Shown: in pieces, positions 35,361 through 48,035 of the stretch
Numbering within the stretch: the stretch's first letter is position 1
How the letters are laid out: each line of letters starts with the position of its first letter
Assembly: GCF_000208865.1 (NCBI RefSeq)
Contig: NC_018393.1
Coordinates: forward strand, 2,108,001-2,172,000
Source: Neospora caninum Liverpool
Lineage: Eukaryota > Apicomplexa > Conoidasida > Eucoccidiorida > Sarcocystidae
Length of the DNA: 64,000 nucleotides
Direction of reading: 5' to 3'
The notes under the pieces: model-generated
Databases searched by the model: none
Told to the model about the DNA's origin: nothing
Seen by the model: the letters and a program-made list of their open reading frames with translations, nothing else
Made by a program: the position numbers and the translations under genes

Positions 35361-38300
35361 TCCCGTCGGCAGCGAACGAATCGCGGCTGCCCTCAGCCGT
35401 CGCAGCGAGAGAGCGACCAGGCAGCAGTCTCCCGCGCACCTTCTGGGTGTCTCGGGAGCATGCAGGCCTGCGAATTGGGAATTCACTGCAGGCAAAGTCG
35501 CGCGAAACAAGGACTGATGGCAGACTCAAGAAACGGCCGAGATTGGGAGAAGAGAAGTGTGTCAGGCGGAGACGTGCGTGAGAGACAAGCCAGAGAACAG
35601 AGGAAAACGAGCAAGTCTCATCGTTAGGTAGGCAGTCAGCAGGACGAATGGGCCTTCACTCAGAGTGTGTTAGCCGCTCTTGTGCCTCGTCCTCTGGGCC
35701 GCTGAGGAATGAGGGCTCTTCTGAGCAAGCAGGCGCCCTGAGGGGACAAATGTCTCGCTTAACGCGGTGAGGGCGTCTCTCCCGCGCATGAGAAAGGTGG
35801 AATGCAAAAGCGACGCTGCCGACCGGAAGGAACCTCTCAGGCGCGCTGGTCCAGAACGCGCGCACGCTAGGTCGGCGGCGCACGAGCGGGAAGGTAGCCA
35901 AACGGGGACAAGGAATCTGCCGTCACGAGACGGAAAGGAACACGAAGTGCCTCCTGGTGTTGTGTGTGTAGCTAGGGGACGCGTACCAGCAATGGTCGGG
36001 TTTTCAACAGGAAAACGACAAGGGGCGGGACGGCAACAGCCCGCCCCGGCTGCTAAGACAAGACTTTCCGACGAGAAAGTGAAGTCTCTCTCGTCTCGTC
36101 TGGGACTGATGGCGCCGAGTCACTGTCGCCCCTCAGAAAATGCTTTGTCGCTTGGCACGCAGGAAGCACCACGTCAGGAAAACTTACACGAAGGCTCAAG
36201 TCTGGGATCAAAGACGTCACAGTGCGGTTGGACTGTATGTATATACCCGGCTGCAGCTCACGTCTGGTGTGGCGGGCACAGCGCACAGTCAGGGAAGGTT
36301 GATGTTGACGCAAGGAAAGGACGACCCGAACTCAGGCAGGCTGTGAAAAAAACGAACGCTTTCAGTACTCGCTGCTGAAGAGGTAGCGGCGTATGAAACT
36401 CAGAGGCCTCTCTACACATGGCGCAAAGCAGTGTGTAAAGCGCTGTTTTTTTACCTGATACCAGCCGGCAAAGGCGCGAGCGCTGGCAGACCCACCGCGA
36501 CTGGGAGGGAGTGGCTCGGGCACGCAGGATCACGAAAAGGCAGGACGCTCACGGGAAAAGAAGACTAATACTCTCCAGCACAGACACCTCTCTCTCGACG
36601 GAAATCTAAAAGTGTGAAAGCAAGTACGACACCCGGAGAGCGGCAACGCAAAGAAGAACTAGTTGTGGACCGCATGCATCTGGTCACCCTCCAGGCGGCA
36701 TTATGGCTTGGACAGCGAGCTGCAGGGCGGGCTGAAGTTTCGCACTTTTTTTCCAGTGCTGTGAGAGACGGTGAAACCCAGATGGGAAGGCAAGTGGGCG
36801 AATGCTAGCTCGAAAGGGAACCCTCCTTGCTCCTCAACGGGAAACTCGCCATGCGTTAACATGTACAACAAAGTGAGCTGCTGTCTGCTGATCGTCCGCG
36901 CCGCTGCCAGTCTGAGGATCTCCCTTGCTTTGCTCGTGGGGCCAAACGTGAGAGTTAGATGCTGCCGCAGCCATGGTACTTCAGCGTAAGTGATTATGAG
37001 AATTTTCGCTTCTGCTGCAGGAACAGACTGAACGCGTCTGCGACCTGTGACGCTGCTTAGGGCGACGCACCCGGCGGTCGCGCGTGTCCCGGATGCCGTG
37101 TCTCACTCAGATAGCAGTGGACTGTTGGATGGGACAACGCCGGCAGCTGAGGCGCTTTGTGGCCGCAAGAGGGGCGCACCCCGTTTCCTATACGTACTTA
37201 TTAAGGCAATGCTCAGCTGATTTGCTGGGCGTCTCAATAACTGCTCAAACGTACACGCAGGGTTCTGTCGCGGGAACGTACACGAGCACACGGCGCTCGA
37301 GGGGGCGGGCTTACAGCTCGTTTCCGGTTGAAAGTTCTATACACTCTGCGAGTGGCTGCGCAGATTGTCTAGACCTCCCAGCACATTTTGTTGGCCGTGT
37401 TGATATATTTATTGCATCGCATGCAAAACAGGAATCTCTTTCTCCCGGACCTACGGGCACAGCAGGACAGTAGCCGCACGGCGGGACTTCACACGCCCGC
37501 CGCCCACGGTCGAGTGCTTGTCAACCGGGTCCGGCGGACGGAGGCAGTCCTCTAGACGGTTTGAGCGACGTCCGTTTCCACTATTTCGTTCCCTCCGAAA
37601 TTGTAAAGAACGTGAATGAATACGGAAACGGCTGAGTTGTTTAAGAAACCCAAATCTGGAAAAACAACTGTCATACGCAATTGAATTTGAATTATCACCC
37701 GTCGCCTGATCGGATTGTACATTGATCGCGTATCGAAAGGCGCGCTTTCTCAGCACGCTGTGGCGTCTGTGTCCCAATCAGTTTTACAGGATTTGTTTAG
37801 GAACTCCCTCGTGGAATGCAAGAGCCTCGTGATGGAAGATGTGGTCGTGTTACTTGTGGCACAACCCTCCCGACGGGGTTTCTGGGCCCATATAGAGGGA
37901 GATGCCGCCGTATTTCAGCCCTTCCCTGGGAGCTGCAGGTGGCGTAAGTTGATGTTGCGTGTGTTAGTTTTAATCGTGATAGATGAGCAGCACCTGGTCT
38001 ATTGCAATAGTGGCACATGTCCTTGTGATCGACAGAGGTTAACGGTGGTGAATGCCTCCCTGTGAAAAAACTGCACAACAGTATCGAGAGACAGGAGCCT
38101 GGCGCATGGGGGTTATGCAGACGGATGGCCGCGCAACGATCATCATAAGCCGACTGCTGAGTGGACCGGAGGGACGCTGTCGAACCGAACATTCCACAAA
38201 TGCTAACATCCGCACATCGTGAAAGTTCGACTGCAGCGTGCGGTGACCTCAGCGAATGCAGCATGCGAGGCAGAACATTGCCAGCCGCCTGCTCCGGCAG

Positions 38301-39622
38301 ACGCCACCAGTGAAAACACACTGCAGCTGGATGAAGTGTCACAATAAAACGCAGTAGAAGCCGCACGTCATGCAGCCGAAATCGCGTGCCTGTCTGATAA
38401 CTGAACTGGGAGTCAATAAATGTGGGAGAAAGGCTCCGTGTATAAATTTAAATCGTGCTTCCCGGTGTGTCTTACGCGCTCACACTATCTATCCGACGAA
38501 ACCTGCGTTTCGAGTGAAGAGTATGAAATATCGGAAGGCGGCGGGGTGAGGGGCCCTTGAAATGGATCAGCAGCATCCACCCCCCTCCATAATGAAAAGA
38601 ACAACAAAACGTAGACGATATATGAGACTCCGGGAGAGAGCAGCAACAACGGTTGTTCACCACCCGCTTCGGGAACTAGTATCGCATCGCTACCTCTATT
38701 GAGCTTTTGGCCCTTTCTCTCCTCTGGTCACAAGCATGTTTTTCTCCGCATTCTGATATCCACGTGTCTTGGTTGTGTACTCTGTGGCGTGAGCGCTTAG
38801 CGCTGACCAGACAAGTATGCTTGCGGCTATGCCGAGAAAAGCCACGTCGCTTCCGCTGCAAGGCATTCTGAATTCTTCATTGAAATGGACTTCAGCAGGC
38901 GTGGAGTAGCCTTCTGGAGGATGCGGCGCGGGACGAAAGCTGGCTAGCTCGAGACCGGGGAAAGGAAGCCGCAAAGGGAAGAACTGGGAGGGCTGTGGTG
39001 GTGTCTCGTTCCATCTGAGTGTCGTTTGCCGCAGGCGGGAAAGCCTGGCACGACTGGTTGTTTTTGGTCCTTTTCATGACCAATGTGGCAGCGCCATTCC
39101 TCCCAAGTCTGGGTGTTTTATGCATTCACGTACTGCGTGAGTTATGGCTTACTTTTGGAGTCATATGGTGACCTGTTACTCTCAAGTTTTCTCTATGTGC
39201 GATTGTCTTTTTCCGTCGTACCGTCGAAGCGCGTCTTGGATGAGCATTGCGTCTGCCAGGCATATCCGCGTGCACACGTTCGGATCAAGAACTCATTTCA
39301 TCTAATGGTTTCTCAGTCTTCCCACATGTCTTTGCCAATCTGTCTGTCGTTCAACCTGGTGCACTGTCTACCGAAGAAAACTTCGGCCGGCAGGCACTCG
39401 GCGGACAGCTGCACGCCACGCCCTGCGGCCCACCTCTGAAGAGACAATCAACTCGAGCACGCGAGAGCCCGTCTAGTGGTGGACTCATCATTTTAGAGGT
39501 GTCCTTTCAACTGCATCCGGCGCCCACATTTTGCGCAAACTCCTCGAATCACTGGTATCTGTTTCATTGTCTCACAAGGTGTGAACGCGCCAGTGCTCTC
39601 TCATAGCGGATGCAGCACTACC
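35361..39622. other. Long intergenic stretch, no gene recognised
   Basis: RAD17 and the coiled-coil gene diverge from here, so two promoters are expected. Frames such as 37797-38366 (-), 36053-36313 (-) and 35767-36378 (+) begin at non-ATG codons or have no protein-like conservation. The composition becomes more AT-rich at 37550-38470. I cannot exclude a non-coding RNA. Confidence 0.45.
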
Positions 39623-42600
39623 ATGTCGTGTAGTCAAGATGTCGTGGCGCCGGCCACAACCGATACAAGTCCGTCGGCCACTTCGTCAGTTTTGAACGCG
39701 TCACGAAACATTTCTCAAGAAGCGATACAGGGCCCCCGCGGGACCGCACTTTCTGCAGCCAATGACGGCGCCGGTGGCTTCAAGTCTTGCGCTAGAGTTC
39801 AAGTGTCAGGACCGCATAAACCTACGGAGCAAGCACGCCGACCTTTGGATGCATTCTCGGTATCAAATGAAGCACTTGCAGGTGATCGTTTGTCCCCCGT
39901 GACTGTTGCCGCGACAGCGTCTCCAGGACACAGTGGTGCGGCGGGCCTTCCCAAGCCATTGCCTTGCTGCCTTTCGTCCATCGCTGGCCCAAATCGCTCT
40001 GCGAAAAAAGTGCCAGGACATATCCCAGGGAAGGTTGGAGTTGCCTCAAGCGCTGAGGCGCGCTGGGCTGGGAAGAGGCAAGATGCACGCAAAACGTCGA
40101 TTGGAAACTTCCTCGCCGCCGAAGCCACCAGCGAAGACGAGAGTGGTCCTCGCCATGACGCGGAGAGGATTCGAGACCCAGGCAAAGGGGGATCTTTCGG
40201 TAAGCAGACGGAATCGGCGCTGCGCGATCACTCTCAAAAGTCATTAGATGCGGCTGCTAGGCATTCTAACAGAAATTGCACTCGACGACGTGAGCTCAGG
40301 AAGCAGTCCCGTGGCCGCCATAAAGAAGCCGAGGAGCAACGGGAAGAAAGTGCTTTGCCTCACCCAACAGGCAGGCGAGAAACACGTCGAATGACGGAGG
40401 AGCCGACTCTCAAGAAACTTCGGTTGCAGAGAGCGGACAGTTCCCTCAGAAGGGAAATGGGGGATCGCTCCGCTGGTTGCACGCTTGCGCAGCGAAACCG
40501 TCAGGCAGGCATCGTCGCTACACGGGCGCCAGACGGCGACACGGCAACTCCGACGCCTGCTTTCACGTCTGGTTGCCCCTCTTCCGGATCCGAAAATGGA
40601 GGGTCCTCTGGAAGGACTAAGCAGGGAAAACACCGAACACGATCAAACAGTGAGAATCACTGGATTCGTGGGGGTGGCGCAACGGCCGCCCCGGATGATT
40701 CGGTTCCTGCTGTACTTTCTCTGGACGAAATCGCATTTTCTGCTTCCGATGAGGAAGACGTATCCAGGGACTTTGAACCGGTCACCACGAAGGCTAGCCG
40801 TCGGAAGGGTCAGCCGCAGGGACAGCCGAAGGCGACTACCGGAAAGCCAGTGCCTCCTGTTGTCAGCTCTGATGGAAATCCTTCTCTCTTACCTGGTACC
40901 GATGCCCTGGCAGTATGTTGTTTTACGGAAACTGCTGCGTTACTTCGTGACGCAGTAGCGGCCTTGGGTAGAAAAGCCTCTTCACGGATGACAGGGGCGA
41001 ATGAGGAAGGGGGGGGGAGTCCGGTTAGGCGGAGACGGTCCGCAAGGCTTCAACAGTTCACTGCAGAAGAAGTATGGGGCTGCTTTGATCCGACGCTTCT
41101 TCAGTCGCAAGAGTATCCTTCGCGATCGAAACCTACTTCGCATGAGACTGCCATGTTACGCGAGGGAGGCGACACATTTCGGGAAGGTGAACGTCATAAC
41201 CAAGCCGGCGGAGGCGCGGGAGATGGCAGTCGCGGAACACAGGATCCGACACGAAAGGAACAACCGCAGGACTCCGAGGCACGTCGGCAAACAACAGGAA
41301 CGAAGGAGCTGTTGACAAGCCAGAGGGGCGTAACGGAGGGAGACGCGCGGGGTGAAGATAAGATGACCACAACCAAGGATCGGCGAGGAGAAACCGGTGG
41401 TAACGACACTGTGGGCAGCGAGGTGTCTGGGGTCTGTGGCCAATCCACGGGGACCAGCGAAGGCGCGACGCCCCGAACGCTCGGCGAGCGTGCAGATGTT
41501 CCAGGGATTCGGTCGTCCTTCCCCCTGGAGTCGTCCCGTGATCTTCGTCGAAACCCTCCTTTGCCGTTCACGTCCTCCTCTGGCGAATCCGGCGACACCC
41601 GTCGCTCTCTCCGGTCTGTAACTATCGCCTCAGATACGCGCTTGATGATGGACCACCCGGGCGCGAAAATGGGTTCGGCTTCTCACGCGCTCGAGAGGCA
41701 GGAGGCCTCCGCTGTGGTTTCTGACGCAAAACGTCGGCCAGTGGACATCCAGCACGTCGCCATTGGTCATGAGGCGCGCGGAAACGCCGGCGTGGTTGCA
41801 GACGAAAGATGTCAAAGTGGAGACTTGGAAGAGCTCTCAGAGCACCAGACGTGCTCCCGACACGGGGGCACACAGGAGTCGGAAATCTGTGTGATGTCTC
41901 CTTTCGAGGGTTCGGACTCGACGCGCATTCGGTCGTCGTCTTCGGTATCCCCCGCTACACCTGAGCTCGCATCTCGGTCTGCTTCGTCTCCTTCGCTCTA
42001 TTCACCAGTTTGTCAGCAGGTCCACACAGCTCAGGTAGACACACGCTCAGTTGAATGCGGTGTAGCCACGGCTTTGGCAGGCGTCCGCTCGGAGTCATCG
42101 GAAGGCGCCTCGGTTCCTTCCCGCTCTCGCTCTTACGGTCTCCAGTTGGAGAGGCTTCAGAGCGAAGCCGCACAGGCGAAGACGCGTCAGCGCCACAACA
42201 GTTCTGCGTCTCGGCCAGCTCGTCGAGAGCAATGCGATCCTCTCTCGAGGGCCCGAACTCGCGGTTCGCCTTCGGAGTCGGTGCACGACCAACCAGACCA
42301 GCACAGCCCGAGGTGCGGCCTGCAGCGGCCTCGCGCGAGCAGCGAAACGCTCCGAAGCACTTGCCTCGCCGAGCACGAAATTCAGCTGCTTTACCTGCGG
42401 CTCCGACATGCCCGCGAGCAGCGGCAACTGAAGCGGAAGATCGCCGAGCTGCGCCGCATGCACAAGGACGACTTGGCAGCGATCAAGAGGAAATACCGAG
42501 AAGCAATGGATTTCCTCGAGTCACGGGAGCGGCGCCTGGCACAGCAACACGACGACGAACTGCAGAGACTCGAGGAAAGCCATCTGAAACAGGTGGTGGC

Positions 42601-42787
42601 AAGGGGTGTGAAACTCCTGCGTCAATGGCGTCAGCGAACGACGGCGGGGCCCACCGTAGCCGAAACGCGCGCTAGACAGATTCCGAGCACCGCCCCCAGT
42701 CGCTTGGTCATCGTAAAGCGGGAACGTGAGAAATGGGGCACGAAACGGTGTAGCTTGCCGCAGGGGGAGACAGCCTCACGAGGGTAG
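39623..42787 (+). CDS. Hypothetical 1054-residue protein, C-terminal coiled coil
   Basis: A long uninterrupted frame; the first ATG is at 39623 (MSCSQDVVAP). Most of the protein is polar and probably disordered, rich in Ser, Arg, Gly and Thr, with basic patches (RRRRSARLQQF near residue 470) and an acidic one (SASDEEDVSRDFE near 370). Residues about 914-1006 form a strongly predicted coiled coil beginning LAEHEIQLLYLRLRHAREQR, with heptad-like spacing of Leu, Ile and Ala among Arg, Glu and Lys. A basic tail follows. I recognise no domain or family. The basic composition would suit a nuclear or cytoskeletal protein, but that is a guess. The length of the frame, with no stop over 3.1 kb in a region whose other frames do stop, is the main evidence that it is coding. 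A short upstream exon cannot be excluded. Confidence 0.6.
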   Translation: MSCSQDVVAPATTDTSPSATSSVLNASRNISQEAIQGPRGTALSAANDGAGGFKSCARVQVSGPHKPTEQARRPLDAFSVSNEALAGDRLSPVTVAATASPGHSGAAGLPKPLPCCLSSIAGPNRSAKKVPGHIPGKVGVASSAEARWAGKRQDARKTSIGNFLAAEATSEDESGPRHDAERIRDPGKGGSFGKQTESALRDHSQKSLDAAARHSNRNCTRRRELRKQSRGRHKEAEEQREESALPHPTGRRETRRMTEEPTLKKLRLQRADSSLRREMGDRSAGCTLAQRNRQAGIVATRAPDGDTATPTPAFTSGCPSSGSENGGSSGRTKQGKHRTRSNSENHWIRGGGATAAPDDSVPAVLSLDEIAFSASDEEDVSRDFEPVTTKASRRKGQPQGQPKATTGKPVPPVVSSDGNPSLLPGTDALAVCCFTETAALLRDAVAALGRKASSRMTGANEEGGGSPVRRRRSARLQQFTAEEVWGCFDPTLLQSQEYPSRSKPTSHETAMLREGGDTFREGERHNQAGGGAGDGSRGTQDPTRKEQPQDSEARRQTTGTKELLTSQRGVTEGDARGEDKMTTTKDRRGETGGNDTVGSEVSGVCGQSTGTSEGATPRTLGERADVPGIRSSFPLESSRDLRRNPPLPFTSSSGESGDTRRSLRSVTIASDTRLMMDHPGAKMGSASHALERQEASAVVSDAKRRPVDIQHVAIGHEARGNAGVVADERCQSGDLEELSEHQTCSRHGGTQESEICVMSPFEGSDSTRIRSSSSVSPATPELASRSASSPSLYSPVCQQVHTAQVDTRSVECGVATALAGVRSESSEGASVPSRSRSYGLQLERLQSEAAQAKTRQRHNSSASRPARREQCDPLSRARTRGSPSESVHDQPDQHSPRCGLQRPRASSETLRSTCLAEHEIQLLYLRLRHAREQRQLKRKIAELRRMHKDDLAAIKRKYREAMDFLESRERRLAQQHDDELQRLEESHLKQVVARGVKLLRQWRQRTTAGPTVAETRARQIPSTAPSRLVIVKREREKWGTKRCSLPQGETASRG

Positions 42788-43650
42788 TGGAACCGTCAGA
42801 AACTAACCTGGGCAGAACGCGCCGCAAAGGGTCTTCGTATATTTGCTCGGTGTGGGGGTATCCTTTTTCGTTCGCACGTCCTGCCTTCAATCGGTCTTCC
42901 TCGCCCTATTGGCGTACACGATTTGAGTTTGACTATGCATGCCTACATTTGCCTCACGCTGAGAGGCAGGCTTTCAGGGTGAAACGTTTTCCGGCTCGAC
43001 AGTTGCCCCCAGAGAACGACGCGGAAGACACGTTTTTCTGCTTTTGAGTTCAAAAAGTCTCCGGCAACGGTCGTGCGTGTGCCCGTTTGGGGGGCGACGA
43101 CAGCAAAAGTGAGTTCCTGGATTTGGAATGCTAAAGCCAAGCCCGAGGGGGACCACCACTGCAAATCCGTTCTGTAAACAAACGCGATGAGCCTCTTGCT
43201 TCCCAGTTGAAAGTTTCCTGCAGACGACTGCGGATTCGCTAGGCATGTGGATGGTACACATTGCTCGATACCCACACGAGATCCGCGGGTGTTTTTTCTT
43301 CGACGGAAAACGGATGTACTCTTTGAGACCAGCTACCGAGTACGCGTACCGCGCTGGTGTTGCCTATTCTGAAGTCTTTCCATTCGAGCCAACAACCGCA
43401 AAAACGTTACCAAAAAAACTCGCGACCCTCATCCACTCCGATGCTCCGCAGATCCGTCTGGCTGAGCGTACTCTATACAGTATCGACCTCGTTGTGCGCC
43501 TGTATGGCTTTCGAATCACTCAGGAATGATACACGTGTTCGCCGCACTCAGATTCAATGCGATCGGTGTGCTGTAAAAAGCGGCACTCACCCTACTACTT
43601 GGGTCCGTAGATATCGCTGTAGTCACTGACTCCAGCATCCCTGTACTTCC
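42788..43650. other. Intergenic, no gene recognised
   Basis: The stretch holds the 3' side of the coiled-coil gene and of whatever ends near 43651 on the minus strand. A 94-residue plus-strand frame at 43245-43529 starts with ATG but has no recognisable features, and I do not call it. Confidence 0.4.
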
Positions 43651-46335
43651 TCAGAGGAAGGAGCATCCGCCACTTTTAACTATCCGCTCCTTGAGTGTCT
43701 CCTCGTCGTAGCTGGATCCCTTGAGAGGACGATCCAGATGGCGTTCGTTTGTCGGTGTGGCATCGGAGCCGGCTCGGGAGTGACGGGTTGCCGAGCCGAT
43801 CGTGAAGCGAATCGAATTTCTGGCTCCGTTGCCGAGTTTGCTTCGACAAAACGGCAACAGACGAGGGCACGGACCACGTGTTTTTGCGTCTAAAGCGCCA
43901 ACACCTCGTCTCATCTGCTGCGTGTCCTGATTCTTTCGTGCCCCGCATTCGTAGGATGTGCACGCCGCCGTGCGCGTCAGTGTGTAACTCGAAAACCGCC
44001 GGCACAGCGCATCTCTTTGCATCGAGGGCCTATGAGCCTCTCACCGTTTGTCACGACTCATGCAGGGAGAGAGCCCGTTCCAGGGAACACGAAACTCAAT
44101 TTTTCGACGTATTTTGCACGAGGATGCACGCCACACAACACACGGCCGCCAAGACGCCAAGAACACGAAGGCGAGCGATAAAAACGCGGAAACAAAACGG
44201 CCTTCCCCGTCTTTGTAGAAACAGCCCAAACACTCACCACAGCTCCCAGCAGCTGTGGGCGTACCTGACTACATGAAACGACGTGGATGCGAAGAAGAAA
44301 GACTACCTGTTTACACCTCGATATCGACGCGTTTTATCGTGCACGACTGACAGGCCATGGACGTTCCCTTCACCGACGGCTTTCTCTGCCACGCGACTGT
44401 CTTTCTCCTGCTCATGCTTCTCTCAGTCCGACACCCGACGCACTAGCCTCTTCTAACAAGGCAACAGCGCTCAGACGATGCCGCTTCATAAAGGCTGAGA
44501 ATGCGGACTCGCGCTGTTATACGCTCACAACACCTGCAGGTGGTGTGCATACTCTTTGGCCTTCTCCGCTTTCTCACTAACAACGGGCTCGCCTCTGGAA
44601 GCCCAGCAGGCAGCCTCGACGAGCCTTTCACCCAAACAAGATGAAAAATTGCGTGGCTTTCGGGGGCTTCGACGTGTTGCCGCTTCCTCGGTTCGCAGCC
44701 GCTTCGCGACTGACATCACGCCCCAGTGTCGCAGCGACGTTCCGCCGCACCGATCCCCCATCCTTCGTCCCTCCGCGAAGCTTCACGCCGATCCAACATG
44801 CAGCTGCATCTTGGATACGTCTTCAGAGGTATATATATATATATATATATATCAGTCGAACTACATATCCATAAAAATGGGTATTTAAATATACCTCCAT
44901 GTACTCCGCACTCTCGATACGGCATATATAGTATACATATATACATATATACACATACATATACATACATATATATATATATATATAGCCGCCTCTACAG
45001 AAACGTGTGCATCTGTAGGTGTGTGCGTAACGCTCTTGTTGCTATCTGACGCACCAAACCACTTTTTAAAAGAAATACGGCCCTCGCGAAATCCCCGCGG
45101 GTCCGCTTTGCGGCCGCCGATTCGACTTCGAAAGCGTGCTTCGGCGAAAATTCAAACTCCACATAAAGATGAAAACCCCTAGACAGGAAACCCCCACTTT
45201 GCACGTAGGGCCACCACGCCGTGGCCCCGCCGCTGCAAAGGAACCCGCACACGCAGGACGCCTTCCGAGTCTAATCTCTCGTTCGCACTATCACGACCCA
45301 CCGATGTTTGTGCTTTGTCACAGCGGTAACGTTGCGTGCTGTTCCGAGAAGATCTCTTTTAAAGATCCGCTCGTCTTCACACTGTCCTTGTGTTTCTCCC
45401 CTTCCCCTTTCCTCATGCGTCTTTTTCCAGTTTCTCTGTGCCTGCGCTGCACTCTCAGCGGATGTTTCGGTGTGCCGCGCGGAGGCACCTCACCGCCTGG
45501 TCCGCTTCAACCCCGTGGCGCTTCCGTGGCTTTCCCGATGGACGTTTCCCTCTTTCATCCGTTCTCTCTCTGAGCCTTATGCCTCTGTGGTTTCCGCCCG
45601 TCTGCCTCGCCTCGTTTCGCCAACGAATAAACAGCCCTCTTCCGGCTTCTCGTTTCGCGAGGTCTTTCCCCTGTTCCCCAGCCTCCCTGTATCTTCTGAG
45701 CTCCGCTGCGCCTGTCCCGTGCAACAACCGTCGCACGCCTCCACCGGATTTCCAGTCTCAGCCAGGCACGCGCAGAGCCTCAAGCTGCGCGCGGGACGAC
45801 CGGAGCTGCCACGAGGTGCTGGCGTGTGCGCCGCTGATGCCAGAGACGCAAGTAGGCAAGGAAGACGACGGCCAAGCGAAGACACGGGCTCAGAACTGGC
45901 ATGCGGTGAACGAGAAGAAGAACCGCTGAGAGAACACGAACCAGACACACCAAAAGGGCCATATTCACATGTGCGGATGAAGATGCATATCGACGCGCAC
46001 ACACAAAACATCAAACAGCATGCACATATCCATATATATCCACATGTATACATATATATATATATATATATATATATGCATTCATATATGTATACCGCTG
46101 ACAGGAGGCACGCAGATCTGGGAAAAGGAACTTAGTGCTTCGGGGTACGTTGCTCGACTGGAGGAGTCGAAAACGCGGACTCGTTGGGAAAGAGATACGT
46201 TCGCTCCGCTAAAAGAAAACCACCGAATCTACGCTTCTGGAAATCATACGAACAAGACATGACATTTTACTGGCAGCGTACACAATTCCACGTAAACCAC
46301 AGATGTGCATGTATCGTTCCAGACCTTCCGGTCAA

Positions 46336-46366
<31 letters not shown>

Positions 46367-46996
46367 CATATGTACATATTAATCAGAGATGACGGAAGAC
46401 CGAGAGGAAAGACACAGGTATACGGGCACACACACGCACACAAACATATATACATATATATACTTTTGTGTGTGTTGCCAAGCCACGCGTGCGACATGGA
46501 TGTCTACATGTTTCGGCGCATGCAAATATAAAAGCGGTACCTGTGCCGCCACAGCCGAAGCGAAGTGCCATGCCGGTGATGTCAGGGCGGTAGAAAGAGA
46601 GGAGCGAGAGAAGCCAGAGCAAGCCAACGACCTGAGAGGGTGACAAGCAAAGACGAAAAGGTAACTTTTGACTACTTTTGACTACCCAAACCAGGCCTTG
46701 ATGAGCAGCACACCTATCCCTAGAGATATACCTGTGTGCAACGCAAAGGCTCAGCATCTACTCTCCATGTCGTAGTGCAGTTATCTCGTCGCCTTTTTTC
46801 TACACTGAAGAGGGCGCCCTGATACTGACGCGACCGCAACCAAAGCGGCAAGTTTGGGCAAGGACAAATTCGCATGTTTCAAAAGAAAAGCGGCGCCTTC
46901 ACACCGCGACAAAAAACCGCGACTTACCACTTCCCTACGCTGTCGCAGTTTTTCGTGCGCATACAGAATGGCTGCTGTCACCTTCAAAAGGCGCTT
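43651..46996 (-). CDS. Exon-like fragments of an unrecognised membrane protein
   Basis: Several minus-strand pieces have good splice signals, but I could not join all of them. 46996-46928 follows TTGCACAG, ends before GTAAGT and encodes KRLLKVTAAILYAHEKLRQR and three more residues. 46631-46541 follows CTCTCAG, joins it in phase 0 and encodes a hydrophobic stretch starting VVGLLWLLSLLSFYRPD. 46208-46149, after a strong TTTTCTTTTAG acceptor, fits the next phase. A piece ending near 44539 encodes EKAEKAKEYAHHLQ, and 44257-44231 is a possible 27-base exon before GTGAGT. A C-terminal piece ending at the stop at 43651 contains SSYDEETLKERIVKSGGCSF. The start was not found. I do not know the family, and it is unproven that these pieces are one gene. 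An in-frame helix of about 14 hydrophobic residues suggests a membrane protein. Confidence 0.3.
44826..44990. repeat. TA-rich microsatellites
   Basis: TA runs at about 44828-44852 and 44967-44988 are separated by TATACATA-type sequence. Further TA tracts occur at 46047-46077 and 46336-46363. They lie between the exon-like pieces of the minus-strand gene and are probably intronic. Confidence 0.9.
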
Positions 46997-48035
46997 CTGT
47001 GCAACAGACACCAAAACACAGAGAAGATGGACGCAAGTCGCCACCGAAGCGGAAACACAGAGCCCCAAAAACGGGCAACGACAGGCGCTCGACGCTCATA
47101 CACCTGCGGGGAGCCATTGCCATATATATATTATATTCTTTTGTGGGGTTTGGGTATAAATACATAGATATGTGGAGATGTAACTATACGTGAATGCATA
47201 TGTGTATGCGTCAGAGTATGTATACGCATGCACGCGTCTACCGGAAGTCACCTGCAGACTGAACCGTTGCGCCCCAAAAAAACTCTGTTAACCGACGTCC
47301 GGTTCTACGTCACAAACTCCGCGAAGCAAGAGGCAAGCATGCACCTCTCTGCCACCATCCACATTGACTTACGAATGTGAAATATCTATCGATCGATATA
47401 TGCGCATCGACACGCAATGTGCATTTATGCAGGTGTACAAATATATGCATTTTGAGCATTCCATTCAGTTTTGGAATTTCGGTGAGGCATCAACTGACAT
47501 GCGCTCTTCGGAGTTGGACATGGAAAGACTGCGGCACGGCAGAACTTAGGAGAGACTTGAGAAGAGAATCTTCCATCGTCGCTTCGTCTGATTGCTGCTG
47601 ACTCTCGAAGGCCTGCAGTGACGAAGGTTTTTGTCCTGGTGAAACAGACAGACATCCGAAGAAACGTGTGAAGGGTATCTAAGACGTAGCCTCACGGAAA
47701 AGCCGGTAAAGCACGGAAAGTAACAAAATCTCTCAGCATAGACGCTCGATTGCTTTCCTGTCGTACCCGATGCTCCCTCTATGCGAATATGTAGGTAGTA
47801 CTCTTTGTCGGCGCGCAGCTACACACTCACACGCAGACCGAGGTTCCCCTTCTCTTTCTACATGGATATAACGGACTTTCGAGCGTTTGCATTTATGCAA
47901 GATTGCACGCACGTTTTCTTGGGAAAAGCTCTTGGATCCTCGGGCATTCCCACTAACCGCCATATCGCACGTGGCTGTTGCACTGGAGTGTAGGCCTACA
48001 CGTATCTGCTGCGTTTTGTCATGTAGAATAGCCAC

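Noticed and set aside
37797..38366. 189-codon minus-strand frame in the long intergenic region
   Set aside because: It begins at GTG, has no hydrophobic, coiled or motif pattern typical of a protein, and has no splice context.
46084..46262. Plus-strand exon-like segment after GCTGACAG (WEKELSASGYVARLEE)
   Set aside because: It is antisense to a minus-strand candidate with a stronger polypyrimidine tract and has no partner exons on the plus strand.
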